Counted from the stretch's first letter, positions 21,241 to 33,742 are shown. The stretch: DNA of 64,000 nucleotides from Chlorocebus sabaeus (GCF_047675955.1 NC_132925.1:77877622-77941621); one strand, 5' to 3'. The notes: generated by a model not told the origin, from the sequence alone. Numbers and translations are program-made.

Positions 21241-23470
21241 GTACTCCAAAACCTCTTCACAGTGTAGAGGAAGACATGAATAATTCACCATCACATAATA
21301 CTTACCTTAGCGCCTTCTGTATCTTTGACTTCGGCTCTATGTTTGTTGGTGTTTTGGTTTTTTTACTTGAACTTACTTTAATCCATTTTGGTATTCTCCA
21401 GAGCTCTCTGATTGAATCTATAATGTTGTCCCTATGAAAAATTAGATTTTAAGTAATGTTCCTCTAATATCTTTGCATTTCCAGGAATGTGACCTCAGCA
21501 ATATAGATGAGTGGTGTATTAATTTTGGTTTAAGAATAAAGAATATATGCAAGGATACTCTAAGGTCTTCATTTTTGCCCTAAATAAATATGGATGATTT
21601 AACCATCAGCCTTTTTTTTTTTTTTTTTTTTTTTTAAACTTACTGAAAGCCATCATCCATAATCAAGGTCTGGTAATATATGGCATAGAATCTGCAAAAC
21701 AACAGTAGTCAAACCACATAATGTGATTACTGTCCAAAACTACCACACAGCAATCAAAAAGTTAGATAGCGGCTCATATACAGTTTCCAGAATTTCATGA
21801 ATTGGTAAAGGAACTTCCTTTCTGGTGTGTGTCTGTATTTGGTTTGGTTTTTTGTTTTGCTTTCCTAGCCTAAAGAAATCTGAATACACTTCAAGACTGG
21901 GGACATGTTTGTAAACAGTGCACTGGGAAATCTCTAAGTGAGAAAATCTTCAAAGTTTTGCTGGACTCTTTATTCTTAGCATGTGTTTTTCACTATGTCT
22001 AGAGCTCTTGTTAAAACTGGTTTAATGGCTCTTAGTTAGAGCAAAGAAATGATTGCCAGGGGCTTAGAAATCACAGCAGAGTATCGTCCTGTGATTTTTC
22101 TTTTTAAACTTTCCTTCCTCTCCTCACCAAGGGCTGAAATTGTCTTACCAGGCTGAAATGAGTCTTTGATGATGGCATTAAAAAAAAAACAAGGTGCTAT
22201 GGTTATACTTTAAAAACAGTTTTCAGAGATTATGCTTACGTGGAAAACAATCAGAAAATAAGAGATGTTTCCCCTGACTAGTGGCACACACGAGATATGA
22301 GTAGCGCACACAAGATGCTTCACTGGTTTGCTTGATCATCCATGAACACTGTACACTGTTTGACTTCATCCCTAATCAAAGCTTCACTTAAAAAAAAAAA
22401 GTCCAGTCCTCTTCTGATCAATTCTCCAACAGCAGAAAAGTTCCAGGATACACAGAGTCTATGAAGCAAACATGTAATCAATTGTTTACACCCAATTAAG
22501 CAGAAAATAAAACCCTTCTATTTGGAAGAAGATTATCTATAAAACACAAATTTGAAAAGAAACAGAAAATGGAAAGGCTAGTTAATGTAGTTCAAAATAG
22601 TTTGGGGCCATGGCTAGCTAGGAGGTACATACCCAGCAACAGGTCTTGCGTCAAACAGCCCTATCTGTTAACTCCCCATCTTCCTGATTTAAGCTTTCTG
22701 TCTTTCCACCTGTGACTTCTGCAGATCCTAACAGCAGTGGAGGTGGCAAGGGGCAGGGTGGGGAAGGCATACAGGACAAATTGTAGACCATCCAATATCA
22801 GACATCAATATCCTTGAACAGTATCCTACTGACTCCTAGTCACGGATCGTTGCAATGATTTCCCCATGATCTCAAACCAAGATACTCAATAAAACAAAAA
22901 TACTCTCTATAATAAAAAGGCATATACGAATATAGATAAGTAAATGAACTAGTAGGTAGTCATTGAGACTTGAAAACTCAATGCAGAAAGGTTTACTTTT
23001 GTGTGTCTCCTCAAATAGCCATAAAAAGTAATAGTTTTATCCTCCATCTCCTGTAAGAGGAGGGTTATAATTTCTCCATCTGAATCCATGTACCCACTTT
23101 TCTTCCTCAGAAGGAAGACAGTTCTTCTGATTTGAAATTGGGAAGAAGGATCGAGTAGGAATAGTGAAGTTATCTTCCAAGTTCTCTAAACAGTAGGATA
23201 ACTTTTCCACGATAGGTTCTCCTCTCTCTTTCTCCAAGTAGTATGTGACACGTCACTGTAGGGTGGTGCTCGAGTTGTCTGGGTCAGTGTGCAGGGTTTC
23301 CCTCTCTCCCTGTGTGTGCATGTGGTGTCTTCCATCTACCTGTGGCCCACTCTGAAGGCACCATAGCGTGAGAAAATGACTATCAGTGTAGCTGGCTCAG
23401 TAAGAATCTACCCTACCTACTCCAGCTCTGTATAAACAGGTCCCAAGATTTAGACTCAGCAAAAAGGTGG
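21241..23470. other. unique stretch with a poly-T run
   Basis: No transposable element recognised. A T-run of about 26 lies at 21611-21636. A 66-codon minus-strand frame (23037-23237) has a weak possible acceptor but no recognised product. Confidence 0.45.
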
Positions 23471-23475
23471 TGAAA

Positions 23476-23613
23476 GGTGTGGTGACACATGCCTATAGTC
23501 CTAGCTGCTCAGGCTGAGGCGGGAACATCACTTGAGTACAGGAGTTCAAGGCCCTAGGGAGCTATGATAGTGCCACTGCACTGCAGTCTGGGTGACAGAG
23601 CAAGACCCTGTCG
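23476..23613 (+). mobile_element. right-monomer Alu fragment (AluJ/FRAM-like), sense
   Basis: 'TGTGGTGACACATGCCTATAG' to 'GGTGACAGAGCAAGACCCTG' spans one Alu monomer. Its tail position is taken by the purine tract. Confidence 0.82.
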
Positions 23614-23616
23614 GAC

Positions 23617-23744
23617 GGGAAGGGGAAGGGGAAGAGGAAGGGGAAGGGGAAGGGGAAGAGGAAGGGGAAGGGGAAGGGGAAGAGGAAGGGGAAGGGGAGA
23701 AGGGGAGAAGGGGAGAAGGGGAGGAAAGGAGGAAAGGAGGAAAA
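23617..23744. repeat. 128 bp pure purine tract, (GGGGAA)n with a 24 bp higher-order unit
   Basis: Every base on this strand from 23617 to 23744 is A or G. The core is GGGGAA repeated, with an AGAGGAA variant every fourth unit, giving a 24 bp period. It then changes to GGGGAGAA and GGAGGAAA units. Confidence 0.96.
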
Positions 23745-23944
23745 CAGTGAGTCTACAAATGCTCCACTGTATCGGTGGATCCAAACTGTGTTGTCCAACG
23801 TAGCATTACCACTGATAAAATGGATAGTTTGATCTTTAGCATCTGGCTTTTACTGCATGTGGTGTAGACACATTGGGGTTAAATGTGAGAGGATAACAAT
23901 GAAGTAGAATACACGAGTCCTCACATGAATTAATGTGCATAGGT

Positions 23945-24075
23945 ACATACAGAAAAAGATATTAAAAAAGTAAACACCAACAGTGGCTAGCTCTTGGGGG
24001 CAGAAGTATGGATAATCATTTTTGCCTCTGTCATCTTCAGCATATTTTCCAAATATTCCACAGTAGTAAAAAAGA
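23945..24075 (+). repeat. L1M 3' UTR fragment
   Basis: 'ACCAACAGTGGCTAGCTCTTGGGGG…TTTTCCAAATATTCCACAGTA' resembles the L1M 3' UTR motif 'ACAGTGGTTATCTCTGGG…TTTTCCAAATTTT'. Confidence 0.55.
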
Positions 24076-24699
24076 AATCCACACAGGTGGTTTTTTGAAA
24101 CAAACAGCAGAATAGAGATCTGCAGTCAACATTCAGAATACATTTTGCCCAGTGTCTGCTTCTAAGCAAACTGTCATAGTTTACCCTGTTATATGATCTA
24201 TGAAATTTACAAATTGAGTGAAAAGACAGCAAAAACCTCACCTCTACACCTCATCTACTTGTATTTTCACAAAAGAGCATGATTTTCAAATTGGCAGAGT
24301 GAAATAAATGACATTTTACTATAGTCAACAATGAAAGCAAACACCCCATGTCAAGATTATTTACTGAATGCACACGCAGGACAGAACTGTAAGTGGCTCT
24401 GGGCAGGAGAACAGGTACTCTGATTAAACTTGAGGCATCCCACTTTCCTTAGCTTTAACCATGTTTTTCCCCTGGGGTTTTCTTTTGCTAGGGGAATTTT
24501 AAATCTGTCAGGAATCAATTTGAAGATCACTCCCCTTAGAGTTTAGTAGTAATGGCAAGTGGAAAACTTGAACCACAATGTAGCCTTGTACCTGCTTTTT
24601 CACATCAAAGAGACGAGGCCCTTGAAAGGTAAATAAACTTCATGCCCTTAAAGAGAATTTCAACTTTTCCAAAGAAAAAAAGTTAAAATATGATTCCAA
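24076..24699. other. unique stretch, nothing recognised
   Basis: No repeat or exon signal seen. Confidence 0.4.
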
Positions 24700-25065
24700 T
24701 TATGTGGACATTCTTCACCTTTCTAAACACATCCAACCACTGCCAGCCCGGAAGTCTCTGTGTAAACTGTTCCTTCACCAGGGACAACATCCTACCAAAA
24801 CAAGCAAAAAACTTGTATCTTCCCACGTTTCTTGATTCACCTCAAATGCAATCTTGAAAGGAACTTGCATAGTCTTTCTTCTACGCAGATCAACTCTATC
24901 AAAACTTTCCTCCACGTGACTTGACACAATTTCTAATCATTTAATGCATTTGTTTGTTTATGTAAGTTTTGCTGTCTTCCCCACCAGACTCAATTCCCTG
25001 AGGGCTGACCCGAGATATGCTCAGATAACCTTATAATCTTAATATTCATTTCACCGAGCTGGTAT
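24700..25065 (+). repeat. L2 LINE 3' end, sense
   Basis: Low-complexity C/T-rich segments, then 'CTGTCTTCCCCACCAGACTCAATTCCCTGAGGGCTGA', which parallels the L2 motif '…AGACTGTAAGCTCCATGAGGGCAG'. Diverged. Confidence 0.6.
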
Positions 25066-25220
25066 ACCATGTGCCTTCATATTAAGTGAATGACACTAAC
25101 TTTAACCCAATTACTAAATCACTCTTCAGCTACTTACAGCATTTGATTGCAGTAACATAATTATCAATTTAGCAACCATACAGCTAGGTTTCAAAAGGGG
25201 GATAAAGAAATGGCTCAAGA

Positions 25221-25504
25221 GGCCGGGCGCAGTGGCTCAAGCCTGTAATCCCAGCACTTTGGGAGGCCGAGACGGGCGGATCACGAGGTCAGGAGATCGA
25301 GACCATCCTAGCTAACACGGTGAAACCCCGTCTCTACCAAAAAATACAAAAACCTAGCCGGGTGAGGTGGCGGGCGTCTGTAGTCCCAGCTACTCAGGAG
25401 GCTGAGGCAGGAGAATGGCGTGAACCCGGGAGGCAGAGCTTGCAGTGAGCTGAGATCCGGCCACTGCACTCCAGCCTGGGTGACAAAGCGAGACTCTGTC
25501 TCAA

Positions 25505-25535
<31 letters not shown>
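25221..25535 (+). mobile_element. AluY (Old World monkey type), full length
   Basis: GGCCGGGCGCAGTGGCTCAA head, 'GAGATCCGGCCACTGCACT', and an A-tail of over 30. Near-perfect target-site duplication AAAGAAATGGCTCA starting at 25204 and about 25536. Low divergence and a long tail mark it as young. Confidence 0.97.
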
Positions 25536-25539
<4 letters not shown>

Positions 25540-25705
25540 AATGGCTCAGGAGAAAAAATGTAAAACTCCCTAAACAATTTAGCAGATTCAAGAAGAAAGA
25601 GGTGACTATAAATGTCCTAAGTATGTCATGGATTTTCAAATGTCTTCGGCCATTTTAAACCACCAAAAGCTTGTAAGCAAAGAAAACAAGCAAACAACTA
25701 AGAAT

Positions 25706-26003
25706 GTTGTACACCTGTAATCCCAACACTTCGGAAGGCCAAGTAGCCGGATTGCTTGAGGCCAAGAGTTCAAGAACAGCCTGAGCAACATGGTAAGACC
25801 CTGTCTCTACAAAAAAACAACAACATAAATCAGCTAGGTATGCTGGCACGTGCCTATAGTCTCAACTACTTGGGAGGCTGAGGTGGGAGGATTGCTTAAG
25901 CCTGAGAGGTAGAGGCTACAGTGAGCTGTGATTGTGCTACTGCACTACCAGCCTGGGTGACAGAGTGAGACCTGGCCCCACTCCACCCTGCCTTCCAAAA
26001 AAA
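25706..26003 (+). mobile_element. AluJ-like SINE, sense
   Basis: 'ACACCTGTAATCCCAACACTTCGG' to 'TGGGTGACAGAGTGAGACC', diverged, with the head missing. Confidence 0.9.
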
Positions 26004-28585
26004 GAGCGACTATGACAAGGTAACTCTTTCAACGCATAAAAGCTATCTCAAATTTTATGACATGTATTTTTATATTAATCTCATTTCTGGCACTGTTTTA
26101 TATCCTAACAAACAGATCTATTTTTTTGTCCCCATGAAATTCTTATTGACTCTTACATATTCCTGTAGGCTATTTTAATTCCTTTCCTGGAACGAGAGGA
26201 GTTTTGAGTTACTAAATAAGGACTCTTACTTTACAGGTATTTTTAAAGGACATCCTAGCAGGAGAGGTTATTCCGCCTGGAACAATCCAGGAAAGGTTTC
26301 TGGAGGGCAGGACTTTTGCACTGGTAGGCCCCAGGTAGAGAACCACAGGGAAGGGTACACAGAAACAGGGAACATCAGGAGCCTCACCAGTACACAGGTG
26401 ACAAACAGCCTGATATATTAGTAAGACCATAAGTGGACGGGTGGTTTGGTCAGAAGACAGGGCATGATGTTCAGCAAATAATTTTTTCATCCTTATTCTA
26501 CGCTTCTTCAAGGTTTACATTGTAAAGTTTTACCTTTACAATGATAATTAAAGGTAAAAGGAAAAAGTCCCCAAGGACAGACACCCCGGAGGCCCAGCCT
26601 TGAACACCTCACCTGTGTGAACTGCCACAGTACTGAGCTGTTGGTGACCACCTGTGCATGTCACCAGCCATAATGAGAAGTTCTGCTAAAACAGGGGTTG
26701 AAGGTTGCAAAGTGAGCTCTGTCTGCTAAGGAGAAGAGTGGCACTGGGGTAACCATTAATCATCTACTAGAATCCCCAGGCAAGATGGCAGAGGCCTGAG
26801 ATGACAGCAGAGAAAATAGAAAATGAAGGCTGAATACTGAAAGGACATTTTAGAAGAAAAACAGAGGAGACTGGGACACCCATCTAATCAGCAAATACCT
26901 TCTGTAGGTCTAGTCTTTTTAGAAACACGTATGATACAGAAACAAAAGAAAACATGTACTCTGGACTACTCAATCCAATGGGAAAGACAGACAAGTGAAC
27001 AAGCAGTGGCAACACAGTCACAGGGATTCGAATCCAGAGACGAATACTCTGAATTAAGAGGCCAACTAGCATGGTGTGCAAGGTATTTAGATATGCAATT
27101 CTAAGACATCACTTTTGACATTCATGGAAGTATGCAGGACTTCTGTAGAAAAACACAAATAAGTGAAATGGCACACAGCTTAAATAAAAGTCCTCAGTAC
27201 CTCATCCTAACTCTGCCACCAAGACAGGACTAAGACAAATCATCATCTCCAAGATCAATGACTCATCTTTCAAATTTAATTAAGAGCAACTCCATAGTAA
27301 ATGCTTTCACCTAATTTCAAAATACGTCATCTCAGAACAGTATCGTTTCCAGGACATTTTGGCTTCCCAAAACGGAGTACAAATCTATTTAAAAAACCTA
27401 GCCTTTTAGAAAGCAATTCCAGCCGAGCAAGTCCCTTTTCAGAGGAAACAACTTCCCAGCTAGTCCCTAGAATTGTGTAAACACACGCAGTTGACCGACC
27501 CACCATTTATAAGTTACCCAAATACTCTTCAACTATATTTCAACATGCCCAGTGATTTTTCCATTCAGAAAGTTGTTCCCAGCTTTTGTTCTCAGAAGAT
27601 GAAAGATCTGACATGTACTTTCTTAAAAAGGGGGTACACTGTCAGTTGTAATGGCATGTAACTAGGAGTCAATCAAATGTAGAACTCCCTTCCCACAAGC
27701 TCGTACCCCCAGCATGAGACTCCATAAGGAAAAGCAGTAGCTCCTTTATATATGGGTGTAGTTACATACATGATGCCTGGAACTGAAAGAGTTGGGCAGG
27801 ACTGTCAAGGGAACCAAAATGTCAATAGCACTGAGATTGGGAAACACTATTACGGAAGAAGACACATCTCCAAAGTGTATCAGAGCCTGTGATTTTCCAG
27901 CTGTGTCCCATGGTTCTGAAGAGGCTCATCAGGCGCCATCCTAAGACAATGAAAAGGAAGCCAAGAGGACAGGTATCTGGGCTAAGGTTCTCTCTTCGTT
28001 TCTACATATAGGAGAAAGAGGAGAGGAAGGGTGTTGTGTAAATGTATTTGAAGAAAGTGTTCTGTACCTAAAATAAATTTAGTCAACTCCATAGAAGCTT
28101 TTATCACATTCACTATATTACTAACTTGCTCATGGAAAACCCAAATGGCTAGAAAAACCTCCTTATAAAATGATAAGGACAGGGCCAACAATGTTATAAG
28201 AATGCCAGGAGGGCAACAAATGAGTGGAATGAAGACCAATAGGGACTAAAACAGAAATTAAAATTAAAAAAAAAATAAAAAGACAGCATAGCATGGTCTC
28301 TCTAAAAGGTCAGTAGAAACTGACCCCATTGGAAATCTCCTGGATGGAGAGACCCAAATCTCTATCACTCCAACTCCCACTGCTATTCACGACTCTGAAT
28401 GCTAATCCACAGTACCATGTCCATAGGACAAATATTTACAACCAAATCAATCAAGTCTCCCCTTCTTATCCTATATCCCAAGATTTCTGGCTAAATATTT
28501 CATGCAATCACTTCTCATTCTTTTAGCTCTTCTTTGCATGAAATGGCTTCATACCTCATCACCTGGCCATAGGTCTCTCTCTCTC
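26004..28585. other. long, mostly unique stretch
   Basis: About 2.6 kb with no Alu or L1. A weak MIR/L2-like segment may lie near 26885-27010. The minus-strand 99-codon frame at 26212-26511 has no recognised product. Confidence 0.45.
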
Positions 28586-28912
28586 TTTTTTTTTTTTTTT
28601 TTTTTTTGAGACAGGGTTCGCTTTGTCGCCCAGGCAGAAGTGCAGTGGTGCAAACACAGCTGACTGCAATTTCGACTTTCCAGGCTCAAGCAATCTTCCT
28701 TCCTCAGCGTCCCCAACAAATAGCTGGGACCACAGGCCTACATCAACATGTAGAGCTATTTTTTGTATTTTTTGTAGAGATGGAGTTTCACCATGTTGCC
28801 CAGGCTGATCTCAAACTCCTGAGCTCAAGCAATCCACTTGCCTTGGTCTCCCAAAGTTCTGGGATGAGCCATTGTGCATGGCATGAGTGCATGAGCCATT
28901 GTGCGTGGCTGG
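28586..28912 (-). mobile_element. AluJ-like SINE, antisense, with internal duplication at its end
   Basis: CTCTCT plus T-run, 'GAGACAGGGTTCGCTTTGTC' through 'TTCTGGGATGAGCCATTGTGCATGGC'. The last part, TGAGCCATTGTGCRTGGC, is repeated once about 28 bases on. Confidence 0.93.
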
Positions 28913-29004
28913 TCCATTGCTAAATGATTTTAAAATACAAATTCTAGAAAACGTAGCGGTGGGGAGATAGTCTAAAAATTTTACTTTTGTCAACTTCTTA
29001 ATTT

Positions 29005-29115
29005 GTCGGCCTCTACCAATAAGACTCTAAGTTTCTTATTAACTATTATTTCCCCAGAACATCAATTGTGTCTGCTATTTGATAAGCACTCAATAAATAT
29101 GTGATGAACAGATGA
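29005..29115 (+). repeat. L2 LINE 3' end, sense
   Basis: 'AATAAGACTCTAAGTTTCTTA…TTTGATAAGCACTCAATAAATATGTGATGAA' matches the L2 terminus ('…GCACTCAATAAATATTTGTTGAA'). Confidence 0.8.
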
Positions 29116-29705
29116 ATTTGAAAATCCATGCTAGTTTGCCAGACATGACAACTGTATTACTGGAGCCAAAAACTAATGGTGGTGTCTCACGCCACAATGC
29201 AGCAAAGCTGCATCCAAAGGGACCTGTACAAGGAACCATCACTAGGTCATTTCTGAAGTGACTATTTCATGTGAAAAACCATAGGCTGTAGTGGAGACAA
29301 TCCTTGGTTCAGTTTTCTACATTCTCAGTTGTAAAAGGAATTTTGATTTGTTTCATTATAATGTAAAGGTTTATAAAAAGCACCATATTAAGATTGTATA
29401 TACAGACTGAGCTGAGCTATGATAAAAATATACACACAGATAGTAGAAGACCATAAACCCTAAAATACTTTAGGAAAGCAAGAATGTCCACTCTCACTAT
29501 TCTATTCAACACCACACTGGAGGTTCTAGTTACAGCAATCAGGCAAGAAAAAATAAAAGGCATATAGATTGCACAGGAAGAATTAAAACCACCTCTGCTC
29601 ACAGATGACATGCTCTTGTATATAGAAAATTACTGAAAATCTACAAAACAACTATTAGACTCAATAAACTAATTGAGCAAAGTTTCAGAATACAGAATCA
29701 ACACA

Positions 29706-30361
29706 CAGTCATGTGCCGTCTAATAATGCTTTGGTCAATAATAAACTGCATATACAACGGTGTAGCATAACATTATGATATTGGTTTTATTTGTTTGTTT
29801 TTGAAAAGGAGTTTCACTCTTGTCGCCCAGGCTGGAGTGCAATGGCACGATCTCGGCTGACTGCAACCTCCACCTACCGGGTTCAACTGATTCTCCTGCC
29901 TCAGCCTCCCAAGTAGCTGAAATTACAGGCACCTGCCACCACGCCCAGCTAATTTTTTATTTTTAGTAGAGACAGAGTTTCACCATGTTGGTCAGGCTGG
30001 TCTCAAACTCCTGACCTCAGGTGATATGCCCACCTTGACCTTCCAAAGTGCTGAGATTACAGGCGTGAGCCACTGCAACTGGCTGGTATTGTATTTTTAA
30101 TGTACCTTTTCTGTGTTTAGATGTGTCTAGATACACAAATACCACTGCCTTACAATTGCCTACAGTATTCAGTATAGTAACTTGCTGTAAAAGTTTACAG
30201 GTTATAGCCTGGGAGCAATAGGCGATACCATGTAGCCTAAGTGTATAGTAGGCTACACAATCTAGGTTCATATAAGTTCACTCTGATATATAAAATAAGG
30301 AACTTACCTAACAATGCATTTCTCAGAACATATCCCTGTCATTAAGTAACATACGACTCAG
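29706..30361 (+). mobile_element. MER2 DNA transposon (Tigger group), split by an Alu
   Basis: Starts CAGTCATGTGCCGTCTAAT and ends near 'CATTAAGTAACATACGACTCAG', the decayed inverted ends of MER2. Internal landmarks are 'TGTTTAGATGTGTCTAGATAC', 'GCCTGGGAGCAATAGGCGATAC' and 'GCATTTCTCAGAACATATCC'. Non-autonomous. Confidence 0.92.
29783..30084 (-). mobile_element. AluS-like SINE inside MER2, antisense
   Basis: 'TTTGAAAAGGAGTTTCACTC' through 'GCGTGAGCCACTGCAACTGGC'; MER2 sequence resumes at once ('TGGTATTGTATTTTTAATG'). Confidence 0.95.
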
Positions 30362-30590
30362 TAAAATTCAGTTGTTGGATTAATCTCATGTAACCCAAAA
30401 ATGAGATTAAGAAAACAATTTCGCTTAAAAAACATCAAAAAGAATAAAATCTTTAGGAATAAGTTTATCCCCCAAAACACAAGAACTATACACTGAAAAC
30501 TACAGAAAACCATGGAAAGAAAGAAGACCTCGATAAATGGGAAAAGACTCCCACGTTCCTATATCAGAAGATTTAAAACTGCTCTAATGT

Positions 30591-31101
30591 TGCAGTCTGA
30601 GCTGATCGTGAGGACGCAGAGGAAAACACAGCCTGGAAGCATAGCAAGAAATCTGTCTCTCTAGGTTTTATCGTCTTAGTCATCAACACTCAAGGTGTCA
30701 GATCACCATGTAAAGTGAACAGCATTCTAGTCCTGCAGCTCACACTGCCCAGTGACATTTGTGAGGAATTTTTACAACTCTGGTTCATTACTTATCAAAA
30801 AAAAGGATATGAGGTTAATGTCATAGGATTTGTTCCTGGTGAATTTATATTGGTTCTTAATAATCATTACTGTCCAGTTGTTTATACTCTTCATTAGATT
30901 TCCTTCCTGTTAACACATAGAAGTACTTACAAAGACCAAGGAATTCTAGAATGCATACGTTAGTGTTCTTATAAAATAAGACGCCTTACTAATTAAACCA
31001 TGTCAGTTGATGCATGTAACAAACTATCAAAGTATATTACAATATTTTGTACTCTCATTCCAAAAAAAAAAGGATGGTTCCATTGTGTTTTATACACCTG
31101 G
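30591..31101. other. unique stretch, nothing recognised
   Basis: No repeat recognised. A 60-codon plus frame (30715-30897) has no supporting signal. Confidence 0.4.
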
Positions 31102-31102
31102 G

Positions 31103-31436
31103 GGCCGGGCACAGTGACTTATGCCTAAAATCCAAGCACTATGGGAGGCGGAAGAAGTAGGATGACTTGAGCCCAGGAGTTCGAGACCAGCCTGGGCAAC
31201 ATAGTAAGATCTCATCTCTACTAAAAATGAAAAAATAAAGTAAGATTAGTCAGGTATGGTAGCACATGCCTGTAGTCCCAGTTACTTGGGAGACAGAAGC
31301 AAGAGGATGGCTTGACCTCGACCTGGGAGGTCGAGGCTACAACGAGCCCTGATCGTGCTACTACACCGCAACCTGGGTGACAGAGTGAGTGATACACTAC
31401 CTGTCTTAACGAAAAACAAAAACAAACCAAAAACAA
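31103..31436 (+). mobile_element. AluJ-like SINE, sense
   Basis: 'GGCCGGGCACAGTGACTTATG' to a diverged tail of AAAAC units. Many substitutions. Confidence 0.92.
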
Positions 31437-31439
31437 CAT

Positions 31440-33431
31440 GAAGAGATGTCAAGTCACAACCAAAATAGAAATGCAAACTAAAAACAAACAACAACAACAA
31501 AAACTGGTGTTCACATTTTATATTGCTTATCCTGACTCAGAAATCAATAATCAAACAGAACCCAAAACAAGAGATAAAAGAATTTAATCCTACCAGCTCA
31601 TATAAATCCTACCAGCTCACATTTACTATCGCTATTGTGTGGGGAAGGCACTGCAGGGCAAATGGACCTATCATTCAGAAGGCTTGTCAAGGCTTCTGAA
31701 ATTAATTTCTTTCCATGTAACATAGCAAATTCCCCAATATGCATAAAAGGCTCCATCAATAAAACAGAAAATGTTAAGTGTTTCAGCGAGTTTGGGTGAT
31801 AAATGTCAGAATATGAACAACAATTCTGATACCCTAGCACTTCATGAGAAAATTATCTCATACAAAAAATCCCAAATTTAACAACAGAGATCTCAGGAAA
31901 TACTTCTCTCGCTTAATGAGCCTTGGCAGCATTTCAAATTAAACACTCTATTGTGCAAGGAGCTAATTATGTTAAGATTAAACTCAAAGAATGATAGGGA
32001 CATTTACTGTACTCTGAGTAATTATGCTGGCCTTCTATATTCAAAAATACAACTTGTTCTTCCTAATACTAAAAGGCCGCTAACCCAATATATCCCACAA
32101 CACAAACAGTTTGTTCATAGTTTAAAAACTTTGGAAGCAAAGAGACATTTTTCTTTCACCAACTAGCATGCATTTTACATTTTCTCCTTTTTACTGTCAT
32201 CATTTTCATTATTTCAGTCTTATTGCAGCATAAGCTTCTGTATGCAAACATGTTAACATCCCATGAGCATGCTTCTGATGTGCAAGTAAGCAGTTACTAC
32301 TTTTTCTACCAAGGCATACACAAAAACTATTGAGATTTAATCTGTTTAGTATGCTTGCATTAACCACTCAATTATGATAAATTTCTGTGAATTGGTTGGT
32401 CAGCTGTTTCCCCCGCTTTCTGGTCTAATGATAAACTACACAACAACCACATATAGGCACCTTTGTGGCTTCTCTGTGGTTTACTTATTAACCCCCTGCC
32501 GGTAACCTAAGCATTTGCACCAGAGTTTAAAAGCCCTAAATTAACTTCTGAGGGCCAGGCCAGGCCAGCATTCTCAAACATCTCTCCACTGCCGCAGAAC
32601 ATTCACGTTCTTAATACCTAGAAAACAATAAATCTCCAAATGCTAAGGCATGCTTCTGTGCTCCCTGCATAACCAAAGTAGTCCAAAATATGTAAATAAA
32701 AGCCAGAAACTGGGGAATTTAAAATACAATTTTTCTTCTCTACAAATTAAAATGTAAGATATTCTTCTATTTAGACCCAGACATTTAATGTCTGGAGTGC
32801 TACACTTTAGAAACAAAAGAATTAAAAAGGAATGCAAAGATTGCACAAGGCAAAGACCTCAAATCCTCCTGACACAAAAATGTAAGCCTGAATTACAAGT
32901 GGTATTTCTTAATGTCAAAACAAACAAACGAACAAAAGGAATAAAGGGAGAAGTACAAGAACAAGAATGTTCAACACTTTATGACCTCACTCTTACAGAC
33001 TATTGAAGTTAAGTAAATATATTATGACAAATTCAAAAAATTTAATATGTTAGGCAGATAAATGAAAACAGGTAGAAGTATATATATTGGGGGAAAAATC
33101 ATGAATTACTATTAAGTAGTAGTGGGGGAGGAGGAGGAAGTTAGTTATATTAATAGAAGGGTTTATACCTTATACAATTATGATCCCATTGTGTTATATA
33201 TAACATAGTCTCATTTGTGAAATAAAAACTCTGGAAACTTTTGTACCCAACTTAACACTGGGAGGTGGTCTAGTGATAATGTGAAGGGGAGTAAAGATAG
33301 AAATTGAGCAGGATAATCTCATTTCTACTTTACATCATTAAAATTTTCACAATGTCTATTACTTGAATTCTTAAAAATGCCACGTACTAATAACCTCAAA
33401 AGAGTTTACTAATGTATCCTCTCAATTTTAC
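31440..33431. other. long, mostly unique stretch
   Basis: About 2 kb without a recognised element, except a possible L1M trace at 33010-33380. A 19 bp-period tandem duplication ('AATCCTACCAGCTCA') lies at 31586-31619. No credible exon. Confidence 0.45.
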
Positions 33432-33444
33432 AAATTAATTTATC

Positions 33445-33742
33445 GGCCAGGTGCAGTGGCTCACACCTGTAATCCCAGCACTTTGGGAGGCCAAGGCGGG
33501 CAGATCACAAGGTCAGGAGACTGAGACCATCCTGGCTAACACAGTGAAACACCATCTCTACTAAAAATACAAAAAATTAGCTGGGCATGGTGGCACGTGC
33601 CTGTAGTCCCAGCTACTAGGGAGGCTGAGGCAGGAGAATGGCGTGAACCCGGGAGGCGGAGCTTGCAGTGAGCGGAGATCATGACACTGCACTCCAGCCT
33701 GGGCAAGAGAGCGAGACTCTATCTCAAAAAAAAAAAAAAAAA
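33445..33742 (+). mobile_element. AluY, sense, full length
   Basis: GGCCAGGTGCAGTGGCTCAC head, 'GAATGGCGTGAACCCGGG', A-tail. Target-site duplication AAATTAATTTRTC at 33432-33444 and 33743-33755. Confidence 0.97.

Larger units (their letters stand above)
29430..30590 (+). mobile_element. old L1 ORF2 fragment, interrupted by MER2
   Basis: The left part has 'AATGTCCACTCTCACTATTC' and 'CTGCTCACAGATGACATG' (the ORF2 segment around the ADD active-site motif). The right part has 'AATAAAATCTTTAGGAATAAG' to 'GAAGACCTCGATAAATGGG'. The frame is decayed. The MER2 element at 29706-30361 lies between. Confidence 0.9.

Noticed and set aside
23037..23237. 66-codon minus-strand frame with a possible CAG acceptor near 23270
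   Set aside because: The pyrimidine tract before the CAG is poor and the donor options are weak; not convincing as an exon.
23564..23803. Open frames of Arg-Gly or Pro-Leu/Pro-Phe repeats over the purine tract
   Set aside because: They are direct translations of the (GGGGAA)n array, not proteins.
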